This document shows, one piece after another, positions 1 through 5,630 of a stretch of DNA of 6,058 nucleotides. The position numbers and the translations under genes are program-made. Position 1 is the stretch's first letter, and the number at the start of each line of letters is the position of its first letter. The stretch is taken from NCBI GenBank assembly GCA_029934675.1, contig JAOZLT010000090.1:1-6058 (forward strand), written 5' to 3'. The notes beneath the pieces were generated by a model, which searched no databases, was not told the DNA's origin, and was given only the letters and a program-made list of their open reading frames with translations. This stretch comes from Candidatus Altimarinota bacterium (GTDB taxonomy: Bacteria; Patescibacteriota; Gracilibacteria; UM-FILTER-43-11).

Positions 1-38
1 ACCAGATTCAAAAAGTGCATTTATTATAGAGGTTAGTC

Positions 39-653
39 TCATGTATCCCTCTCTATTTCGTATATAACCATACTTGATATACTTCTCATATCGTTAGAAT
101 CTCTGTCGTTTATATACATATGATAAATACCTGTTGACCAGCTTGAAGTTCCCCTTATATCTATTATTATTTCATCATGACTTGATGTATCAATTTTTGT
201 TTGTAGTGTATTGGAAAACATGCTGCTTGTTATATTGGTGCCGTCATAAATAGTTGTAATTGCTCCAGCCTGATTTGAATTATTCGTATGATTGCGTATT
301 GATGTTCCATTCAAATAACACAATAACGAAGACACGTGTGTAAAAGTTGAATTCACAGACGCCACTATTATAAAAGAACTCCTGTCTGTTTCTGGGGTTA
401 TTGTTAGTGATAGGCCTGTTATCACTGTTGGTGTTTGGCTATATATATCTTGTCTTTCTGGTGAAGTTTCTGCATAGTATATATTCTTAACTTTTCCTCC
501 TGAAAACTTTGATGGGTCTATCCACCCAGCCTGTGTTCCAATCTCCCCAGTATCTGTAGCAACAACTAATTCTCTTTCCCCAATCTCGCTTCCTTCATCG
601 TCAAAAGATGTTTTTATTCCACCTCTAAGATATATTCCTGGTTTGTCTGGCAC
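39..653 (-). CDS. Phage tail-fibre tip / receptor-binding protein (204 aa)
   Basis: Probable distal tail-fibre protein that contacts the host surface. Residues 8-39 (YLRGG, then GERELVVATDTGEIG) resemble the N-terminal segment common in phage fibres, where a LRRGT-like motif is followed by GE-x-x-x-TDTG-x-IG. Residues 52-60 (GGKVKNIYY) and 79-97 (TGLSLTITP, then SSFIIVASV) match the start of a beta-rich fibre-tip domain found in many environmental phages (GKVLQVV, then TGLSVTITPSS-x-SSKILV). The end, residues 180-200 (YINDRDSNDMRSISSMVIYEIE), matches the usual close of that domain (a YINR-like segment, then a STxTxxEI-like strand). The start is GTG at 651-653, chosen because AAGGAG lies 5 nt upstream; the stop is TGA. 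It is the last complete gene of the operon, 12 nt after the fibrinogen-domain gene. The family match is from memory of motifs, not a search, but several landmarks occur in the right order. Confidence 0.82.
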   Translation of the reverse strand: MPDKPGIYLRGGIKTSFDDEGSEIGERELVVATDTGEIGTQAGWIDPSKFSGGKVKNIYYAETSPERQDIYSQTPTVITGLSLTITPETDRSSFIIVASVNSTFTHVSSLLCYLNGTSIRNHTNNSNQAGAITTIYDGTNITSSMFSNTLQTKIDTSSHDEIIIDIRGTSSWSTGIYHMYINDRDSNDMRSISSMVIYEIERDT

Positions 654-658
654 TTTTT

Positions 659-664
659 CTCCTT
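659..664 (-). promoter_or_regulatory. Ribosome binding site fixing the GTG start of the fibre gene
   Basis: The minus strand reads AAGGAG here, followed by 5 nt and then GTG (653-651). It is the strongest Shine-Dalgarno match at any operon junction in the window. It lies in the 12-nt gap after the TAA stop (666-668) of the upstream gene, which supports the GTG start over any internal codon. Confidence 0.8.
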
Positions 665-665
665 T

Positions 666-2585
666 TTATCTTATCGCTAACATGTATATAAATCTTCTGC
701 AGTATGGAAGATTTGAGTCACCACGCATTTTAATTGTTAAGACATTTATATCCCCAGTACTTCCATTGTCTGAACTTATATCATATTTTACCAAGTTTTC
801 CTGACTATTACTAATCAACTCAACCCCATCTACAAATAAGCTTTGGCCATCATTCTCATTATAGTTACTATCTATAAATTTAACGATATTCCCATCACTT
901 GCAGTGAAAAAATCTAAATATCCTGTTCCATTTACTGGATTATCATACTCTCCACTTATTTTACATTTTACTTCAGAAAATGGCATGTTATAGGACTGAA
1001 ACGTTTTATATTCCCCATCATTCTTACCCCATCCAATGCCAAAAGCATCTTCTGAATACATTGTACTTACTATAAAAGAAGTATCTCCGAATTGTTTTAT
1101 ATAATCTATCGATGTTCTTTCGCTTGTTATTACATACATCCATCCTCCTCCATCGGTAGACATATCACAAAATACATCAACAATAACTTCAGATATTCTT
1201 ATTTTATATAGACCATTTCCTATGGCCCCAGCATACGCATACCCATCTCTTGTTGGATTTAGATACCATTCTGCTGAGGTAGGAACATATCCGTCCTCGA
1301 ATTGCCTAACTCCATCTATTATTATGATATTTATGGCCTCTATATCCCATGTTTTAACCTCCAGTTCACCACCGTTTGCAATTATATAATTCCCATCAAC
1401 AACCTCAATATTCCCATCCCAAATAGTAGGAAGTGATGTTGTTTCTGCAAAGCTACCAATTATATTCCCTATATACTCATCTAATTGCTGAAATCCCTTA
1501 AAATACTTTTTTGTAAGAATTACCCTGTACAGAATAGTTTCTATATCTCTAACTATGTCATCCTTTAAATTCTCATTAAACCATTTTAAGAAATTAGGAA
1601 TAATCAATCTACTATATCCAGCAAGATGTCTCTTCTCGTCTCCACCAAGAATCATATCTATATCTGTTGCTACTGATACGAAGTTTGAAGAGTCCATCTT
1701 TAAGACATAATTACTGGCTTTCATAAAATCTGCATAAATTGTATCTCCCCAATCTAAAACATTATCATCTGGAAGATACTGCATTACCCCGTATTGTAAA
1801 AGATATCTCTGATATTCATTCAGGAATCCCCTGCCATGATGTCTCCATATGATATCCTTTTCGTTTCTCGGATAGAGAAGATACTCTATATGGTCTCCCT
1901 CCATAGTAAATATTTTTATATTTCTTTTTGCTGTAGGATTTTCAGCTAAAAATTCAAGGTCAACCTTCATCTTAAACTGAATTTTATTTTCAGACCCACT
2001 TATGAATTTTCTAAGTATTGCAAGCTGATTCATATAATCTATCTTAGGTCTATATCCAACAATATATTCATCTGGCATTATTTTTAACTTATCATTCATC
2101 GGGCGAATATCTACCATTATCTCATTAGGCCACGGAGTATCCCATCTCTTCAAGACAAGTAAATTATATCTATAATAATCGTCATCAAAATAATTAGTAT
2201 AGAACCATAGATTTGAGCATATTAGTTGACTTTCCTCTGTCGCTGGATTCTTGTATGTATTCTCAAAGACCTGGTCTGGATGGTCAGGAATAAGGTCTCC
2301 AGTATATGATTCAAAATGAGGATTATATGGTATATGGATTGAGTCAAAGCCAGTCTTCGTCCTTTTACCATTTTCGTCTATTATGTCCCAGAAAAAAGTT
2401 TTATCACATGTCATGTGAACATTAAATAAACCGTAATCTGGAAGCCACACGTCTTGTCCACCAAACCAGACAGTCACCCAACCATTAGCATCAATTTGGT
2501 CGTAAAGATTATCCTCATCAAGTCTTAGTTTCAATTCAGCATCCCTAAAGAAACCAAAATGTCCCACGTCAAAACCATTTACCAT
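666..2585 (-). CDS. Putative phage structural protein with C-terminal fibrinogen-like domain (639 aa)
   Basis: Probable virion surface or tail-adhesion protein. About residues 1-425 are unrecognised: rich in aromatic and acidic residues, no signal peptide or membrane segment, with a likely helical part around 330-385. Residues about 437-639 look like a fibrinogen-related domain. G-x-Y-x-I (458-462) leads into VFCDMSTDGGGW (471-482), which closely matches the family signature YCDM-x-TDGGGW near the start of this fold. The chain ends with a cysteine at 629 and a short hydrophobic strand, as expected for the fold's close. At about 200 residues it is near the usual domain length. Such domains generally bind sugars or other surface ligands. 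The ATG is 9 nt after the previous stop, with AAGG at 2593-2596 overlapping that TAA, suggesting translational coupling. A tail-fibre tip gene follows immediately. The domain call is fairly firm; the role in the virion is inferred from context. Confidence 0.72.
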   Translation of the reverse strand: MVNGFDVGHFGFFRDAELKLRLDEDNLYDQIDANGWVTVWFGGQDVWLPDYGLFNVHMTCDKTFFWDIIDENGKRTKTGFDSIHIPYNPHFESYTGDLIPDHPDQVFENTYKNPATEESQLICSNLWFYTNYFDDDYYRYNLLVLKRWDTPWPNEIMVDIRPMNDKLKIMPDEYIVGYRPKIDYMNQLAILRKFISGSENKIQFKMKVDLEFLAENPTAKRNIKIFTMEGDHIEYLLYPRNEKDIIWRHHGRGFLNEYQRYLLQYGVMQYLPDDNVLDWGDTIYADFMKASNYVLKMDSSNFVSVATDIDMILGGDEKRHLAGYSRLIIPNFLKWFNENLKDDIVRDIETILYRVILTKKYFKGFQQLDEYIGNIIGSFAETTSLPTIWDGNIEVVDGNYIIANGGELEVKTWDIEAINIIIIDGVRQFEDGYVPTSAEWYLNPTRDGYAYAGAIGNGLYKIRISEVIVDVFCDMSTDGGGWMYVITSERTSIDYIKQFGDTSFIVSTMYSEDAFGIGWGKNDGEYKTFQSYNMPFSEVKCKISGEYDNPVNGTGYLDFFTASDGNIVKFIDSNYNENDGQSLFVDGVELISNSQENLVKYDISSDNGSTGDINVLTIKMRGDSNLPYCRRFIYMLAIR

Positions 2586-2594
2586 CTTACAACC

Positions 2595-4511
2595 TTATAG
2601 TAAATCTGGAGAATGTATCATGTATCCAGAATATCCACGAACATAATCGTATTGTCTTCCGCCAGTATTTCCCCATGCCCTGGTATCCATGCTATCATCA
2701 TCTAAATCAAAGTCATCATAGTGAGCATCAAGTAGTCCGTCTCCATAATGAGTTACACTCTTAGCTCCAGATAATCGTCCGATAACCTCATTAACATTGG
2801 CATATTCAGACGCATTAGATGCAAGTAAAATGGCTGACATCTCATTACTTATATTTACTTTTGTCTCAACATAGTCAATTCCCCCTTCTGTTGAGTCTTT
2901 TAGGTAAAAATCTCTAACTATCCAATAGCTTTTTGTAGAACTTATTCCCACAGCTTTAGCGGAGTTATCAATAGGGCTCATGTCATAACCAACTTCATAT
3001 GAATCTATTAATTTTAAAACTCCGTCATTGGATATCTTGTAACACTTCAACACATTATACATTTGATTTTTATATGTCGATATGTCTCTCCATCCCCAAA
3101 CAAGCACGCCATCTGGTCTTGTTTCTACGTCACATATTGCATTTAAATCAAATTCCTCTAATGTAGATAATTTAGTGGAACTCATACATAAGGCGAATGG
3201 AAATCTAAAATATGTCATAGATGTCTTACTATATTTTACTGGATTAGAATTGCTATCAGACATAATAATCCATCCCATAGGTAAGGACTGGGACTCGTCC
3301 ATTGGTGGCATTGACGATGCAACACTTAAAATTAAATCAAAAAAATCATCAAAACTAACTTCGTGTAATAATGTGTATGGATTTATTCTACTATCTGTAT
3401 TTATATACTCATCCTCATTATTGATAAACCACATAGGAGCCCACCAAACTTGGTCCGAGAAAAGTACTTTCATTAGTTCACTATCTTGAGAATTATCTTT
3501 TAGTTCTGACAAGAGTGGAGAAATAAGACCAACCAGCTTTTTGCTATCCTCGTATAATTTACTATTATCTTCTTCTCCTTTAATGAAATCTTCTATGTAG
3601 TCATCATACATTATCTCAGACTCTTTTTTATATTGTATTGTCTGTAGCATATTTCCATACATTACTCTACTGCATGACCTTGATAGTCTTTTGCCAACAT
3701 CACCGATATCAGTTGGAGATATTTTAGATTTATTAAAAAGAACAACATATTCATCCATTGCTAATATACAATCTGCTGTATTTACTTTTGGCATAGGTTT
3801 TTTTTCAAATAAAGATAGTCCATCCATAGAAGTTACTGACATATTTGCTCCAGTAGCCATCATACTCCGACTGGCACGGTAGGAATCTATCTGTAGTGCT
3901 TCACGAGAGTAGTTCTCTTCTCGACATGAAAATTTTACAACACCACTAGCCGAAGCCTCTTTGGAAGAGCAAGGCAAACAGTCTTCTGGATTTGCTTTTT
4001 GATGTAAAAAAAGTTGTATCGAGCCAGCACTTTTTATTGCAGTTACCCAAGAAGTTGAACTTACTCTTGAGGTTGTGATTTTAACAGATGAATTATCCCA
4101 TAATTGAGACAAGTCTAATCCATATGGGGCTGAGAATTGCATATCAAGATTTATATATAGATATCCAAATATTATTTCATACTCATTCAGTACAGTCATG
4201 CTTCCATATACGTCATGCGGTGTATGTGTCATTAGGCATGCGCTTGAGCCTATTAAATGTATCTCTGTCCCATTTGGAGAAATAACCTTTACCATTGTCT
4301 GGCTGCCTCCCCCTTGTATGATATATAAACTATCGCCAAAATACTGCATGCCTATTATAGTTCCATTACCATCTAGTGCTCCAGGATAATTTCCAGGACC
4401 TTCCCATATGTCAGCCATTCCAGCCATAGATAAATATATATCGTCATATGATTTATCCCAAAATTCTCTAAAAATACCTTTTATTTTTTTTGGTGGAGTA
4501 AATTTAGCCAT
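2595..4511 (-). CDS. Unrecognised large protein, probable phage tail or baseplate component (638 aa)
   Basis: I do not recognise this family. The N-terminal third is beta-rich, with a pattern around residues 48-90 (GNGTIIGMQYFGDSLYIIQGGG, later SPNGTEIHLIG) that recalls beta-propeller blades. A charged, probably helical segment lies at about 295-352, ahead of an aromatic patch (W356, W357 and neighbours). A second beta-rich region follows, and an acidic run sits near the C-terminus (599-609, DDFDLDDDSMD). A CxxC pair at C178/C181 and C196 do not form a clear zinc site. There is no signal peptide or obvious membrane segment. The ATG lies within the end of the HNH gene (8-nt overlap), with AAGGA at 4517-4521 five nt upstream, so the start is well supported and translation is probably coupled. 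The virion role is inferred only from its place before two adhesin-like genes. A non-structural role is not excluded. Confidence 0.6.
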   Translation of the reverse strand: MAKFTPPKKIKGIFREFWDKSYDDIYLSMAGMADIWEGPGNYPGALDGNGTIIGMQYFGDSLYIIQGGGSQTMVKVISPNGTEIHLIGSSACLMTHTPHDVYGSMTVLNEYEIIFGYLYINLDMQFSAPYGLDLSQLWDNSSVKITTSRVSSTSWVTAIKSAGSIQLFLHQKANPEDCLPCSSKEASASGVVKFSCREENYSREALQIDSYRASRSMMATGANMSVTSMDGLSLFEKKPMPKVNTADCILAMDEYVVLFNKSKISPTDIGDVGKRLSRSCSRVMYGNMLQTIQYKKESEIMYDDYIEDFIKGEEDNSKLYEDSKKLVGLISPLLSELKDNSQDSELMKVLFSDQVWWAPMWFINNEDEYINTDSRINPYTLLHEVSFDDFFDLILSVASSMPPMDESQSLPMGWIIMSDSNSNPVKYSKTSMTYFRFPFALCMSSTKLSTLEEFDLNAICDVETRPDGVLVWGWRDISTYKNQMYNVLKCYKISNDGVLKLIDSYEVGYDMSPIDNSAKAVGISSTKSYWIVRDFYLKDSTEGGIDYVETKVNISNEMSAILLASNASEYANVNEVIGRLSGAKSVTHYGDGLLDAHYDDFDLDDDSMDTRAWGNTGGRQYDYVRGYSGYMIHSPDLL

Positions 4512-4818
4512 CTATTTCCTTGTCTCTAAATATTTTTTTGAAGTACCTCACTAGTGACATAAAATTTTCAAAATCATACTCTGTACACTTCGTTCTAAAA
4601 CTTCTCTTGTAGTCTGTATGAAATTTTGTATGACATCGTGAACATAAACATACTCCATTTTCTGGAAGATATCTTTCCTCTGGAAAGTATGAGCCACTAT
4701 TTTTATGATGGGCTGTTCTTCCCTTTATTGAACCACAAACTTGGCATCTTACATCTCTCCGTATTACTATTGCTCTCCATACCCTATATTCTCGTGTACC
4801 TCTCCATCCTGACGCCAT
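4504..4818 (-). CDS. Small HNH endonuclease (104 aa)
   Basis: Metal-dependent DNA nuclease of the HNH family. Residues in order: C25-x2-C28 (first zinc pair), H37-H38 (start of the HNH core, His being the general base), N54 in PENGVCLC, C59-x2-C62 (second zinc pair), then H63 and H67 in CHTKFH. The spacing fits the compact, zinc-bound HNH proteins common in phages as free-standing homing endonucleases or packaging accessories. The core fills residues about 20-70. The N-terminal WRGTREYRVWR stretch is basic and may bind DNA, and the tail is helical and charged. The ATG has AAGGA at 4826-4830, 7 nt upstream, below an extended -10 promoter. The gene overlaps the next start by 8 nt (ATGGCTAA), making it the first gene of the tail operon. 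No terminase or portal gene is visible, so a packaging role is untested and a selfish or homing role is equally possible. Confidence 0.85.
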   Translation of the reverse strand: MASGWRGTREYRVWRAIVIRRDVRCQVCGSIKGRTAHHKNSGSYFPEERYLPENGVCLCSRCHTKFHTDYKRSFRTKCTEYDFENFMSLVRYFKKIFRDKEIDG

Positions 4819-4839
4819 TATATATTCCTTATAGTTATT

Positions 4840-4882
4840 CTAACATTATACCATCTTAAAACATATTCTAAAAAAATGTTAG
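4840..4882. promoter_or_regulatory. Inverted repeat straddling the operon promoter (possible operator)
   Basis: CTAACATT at 4840-4847 is matched by its exact reverse complement AATGTTAG at 4875-4882. The left arm overlaps the -10 box and the right arm lies just upstream of the -35 position, 35 bp centre to centre. This fits a regulator binding both sides of the promoter, but 8-bp arms in AT-rich DNA can arise by chance. Confidence 0.35.
4845..4853 (-). promoter_or_regulatory. Extended -10 promoter of the HNH/tail operon
   Basis: The minus strand reads TGGTATAAT, a perfect TGnTATAAT extended -10 element for a housekeeping sigma factor. The -35 region (about 4868-4873) is weak (TTTTAG-like), which is common with extended -10 promoters. 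The start of transcription is expected near 4838, giving a leader of about 20 nt before the ATG at 4818, with AAGGA in it. Confidence 0.65.
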
Positions 4883-4988
4883 CTAAAAATGATGCGCCAG
4901 CAGCCATCAAAAATATATACCATTAGTGCGCTGGGATAGTTCAAATAAAGCTTTTTGTTTTTTACGTTTTTTCTAGTATAATTCTACT

Positions 4989-5019
4989 GTACCTGCTGTC
5001 CCCCTCTGCAGCAGGATAC
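4989..5019. other. Strong hairpin of unknown role
   Basis: CCTGCTG (4992-4998) pairs with CAGCAGG (5009-5015) across a 10-nt loop. GTA/TAC extends the stem beyond a single bulged A at 5016, giving 10 pairs. It is GC-rich against an AT-rich background. Neither side is followed by a T tract, so it is not a standard intrinsic terminator. In a minus-strand transcript the loop carries a run of five G. Confidence 0.55.
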
Positions 5020-5040
5020 AACGACAAACCAAGAAAGATA

Positions 5041-5061
5041 CCTTCTCTCTATCTCTCTTCC
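5041..5061. repeat. Perfect 21-nt pyrimidine mirror repeat
   Basis: The plus strand reads CCTTCTCTCT, then a central A at 5051, then the exact mirror image (not reverse complement) of those ten bases. Apart from the central base it is all pyrimidine on this strand. Homopurine/homopyrimidine mirror repeats are the classical motif for intramolecular triplex (H-DNA). It sits just downstream of the orphan gene's stop. Confidence 0.6.
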
Positions 5062-5069
5062 TCCTTGTT

Positions 5070-5090
5070 GGCCAAGATTATTTCTTGGCC
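5070..5090. other. Hairpin with the orphan gene's stop codon in its loop
   Basis: GGCCAAGA and TCTTGGCC form an 8-bp perfect stem around a 5-nt loop (5078-5082). On the minus strand the loop begins after the last lysine codon and contains the TAA stop of the 112-residue gene. There is no T tract on the downstream minus side, so it may protect or pause the transcript end rather than terminate it. Its right arm could also pair with CCAAGAAA at 5029-5036 (8 bp with 5081-5088), giving a competing structure. Confidence 0.55.
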
Positions 5091-5416
5091 GAACTTAATT
5101 CTGTAAATTTATTATCAATCACGCTTCCGTCATTAATATATTTATTTATATCGCCCGACATTATTATATCTATTGCCAACATAGAGACATAGTTTGGCAC
5201 TTTACTTCCACTAAAGACCCAAGACACAGAATTGCCATCATCAAATGCTCTATCTATTAGCTTGTCTCCATTATAAACAAGAATGTAAAAATGGGAAAGT
5301 TTTGTTCTTTTTTTTGCAGGCACCATTGACCCTATACTTATACTCCAATTTGACTCAACCCCATCTTTATATATTACAAACCCATGTGGCTTACTAGACA
5401 TTGTTGCCTTTATCAT
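5078..5416 (-). CDS. Orphan protein of unknown function (112 aa)
   Basis: I do not recognise this protein. It appears soluble: no signal peptide, no membrane segment, no cysteine, and a slight excess of basic residues with a KKR-x-K patch at 35-39. Alternating hydrophobic patterns suggest beta strands at about 12-16, 24-28, 43-48 and 64-68, with a probable helix around 74-87, consistent with a small single alpha/beta domain. The ATG at 5416 has AAGGA at 5423-5427, 6 nt upstream, and a consensus extended -10 promoter further up, so it is very likely expressed as its own short unit. It is separated from the tail operon by about 260 bases and from the CRISPR array by about 210. A regulator or a host-takeover or counter-defence protein is possible, but nothing in the sequence assigns one. 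Confidence 0.7.
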   Translation of the reverse strand: MIKATMSSKPHGFVIYKDGVESNWSISIGSMVPAKKRTKLSHFYILVYNGDKLIDRAFDDGNSVSWVFSGSKVPNYVSMLAIDIIMSGDINKYINDGSVIDNKFTELSSAKK

Positions 5417-5443
5417 CTATCGTCCTTGTACGTCATTTTTATG

Positions 5444-5452
5444 ATTATATCA
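5444..5452 (-). promoter_or_regulatory. Extended -10 promoter of the 112-aa orphan gene
   Basis: The minus strand reads TGATATAAT, a perfect extended -10. No good -35 hexamer lies 17 nt upstream. Transcription should begin near 5437, giving a leader of about 20 nt that contains AAGGA. Two TTTTTTCTAGAAA elements lie immediately upstream (5472-5506), at about -35 to -70, where an activator or repressor would act. Confidence 0.68.
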
Positions 5453-5471
5453 TAGTGTCGATAAGATAATC

Positions 5472-5533
5472 TTTTTTCTAGAAAAAGTACCCATTTTTTC
5501 TAGAAATATTTAGTGAACTTTTTGAAATATTTC
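5472..5533. promoter_or_regulatory. Cluster of phased AT-rich palindromes (candidate regulator sites)
   Basis: TTTTTTCTAGAAA occurs at 5472-5484 and again at 5494-5506, exactly 22 bp apart. Each is centred on CTAG and largely self-complementary (the first as a 14-bp palindrome, 5473-5486). GAAATATTT then occurs at 5503-5511 and 5524-5532, 21 bp apart; the second, extended to 5533, is a perfect 10-bp palindrome. Spacings of about two helical turns place sites on one face of the DNA. A third TTTTTTCTAG is at 4967-4976 in the other noncoding region. Binding protein unknown. Confidence 0.45.
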
Positions 5534-5544
5534 TGGTAACTATA

Positions 5545-5624
5545 TGTGCTGAGAGGAATCTTAGCGCACAGTCCTATTGCTATTGATACGCAATATGGTT
5601 GAGATACTCGGTATAGGGAGTCTC
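5545..5624. ncRNA. Candidate structured RNA: three consecutive hairpins beside the CRISPR array
   Basis: Three stem-loops follow one another and end 6 nt before the first repeat. Hairpin 1 (5545-5570): TGTGC/GCACA plus TGAGA/TCTTA, with a 2-nt bulge and a GGAA (GNRA-type) loop. Hairpin 2 (5575-5595): TATTGC/GCAATA with a 9-nt loop. Hairpin 3 (5601-5624): GAG plus ACTC pairing with GAGT plus CTC, a 2-nt bulge and an 8-nt loop. Hairpin 1 has a G-U pair only if the plus strand is transcribed; on the minus strand that pair becomes a C/A mismatch, which mildly favours plus. No strong promoter, no anti-repeat complementary to the CRISPR repeat and no T tract is seen, so transcription is not shown. 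It does not fold as a tRNA. Confidence 0.35.
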
Positions 5625-5630
5625 GTAATC

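Larger units (their letters stand above)
4819..5077. other. Noncoding region between orphan gene and tail operon
   Basis: About 260 bases with no credible gene on either strand. From right to left it contains half of a hairpin around the upstream gene's stop codon, a pyrimidine mirror repeat, a strong hairpin at 4989-5019, a lone TTTTTTCTAG motif at 4967-4976 shared with the region upstream of the orphan gene, an AT-rich stretch, and the HNH promoter. No clear intrinsic terminator (hairpin followed by a T tract) is seen in either direction. Confidence 0.7.

Noticed and set aside
1..20. Possible next operon gene starting with ATG at 20-18
   Set aside because: Only six codons are visible before the edge and no Shine-Dalgarno sequence precedes it. 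An operon continuation is plausible but cannot be supported here.
3082..3489. Plus-strand open frame of 135 codons
   Set aside because: It lies wholly antisense within the 638-residue gene, has no ribosome binding site, and its product looks like a random translation.
4626..4859. Plus-strand open frame of 77 codons opposite the HNH gene
   Set aside because: Antisense to a gene with intact catalytic motifs; hydrophobic composition is the usual complement artefact.
5522..5548. Plus-strand promoter driving the array from the left
   Set aside because: TTGAAA at 5522-5527 is followed at best by TATGTG with 15-nt spacing; too weak, and the repeat orientation argues for transcription from the right.
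5556..5605. Possible degenerate extra CRISPR repeat left of the array
   Set aside because: Only a short stretch near 5591-5605 loosely resembles the repeat end, and the implied spacer would be about 25 nt, too short for this array.
5545..5624. tRNA gene
   Set aside because: Length and three hairpins are suggestive, but there is no acceptor stem, no GGTTCGA-type T arm and no 7-nt anticodon loop.
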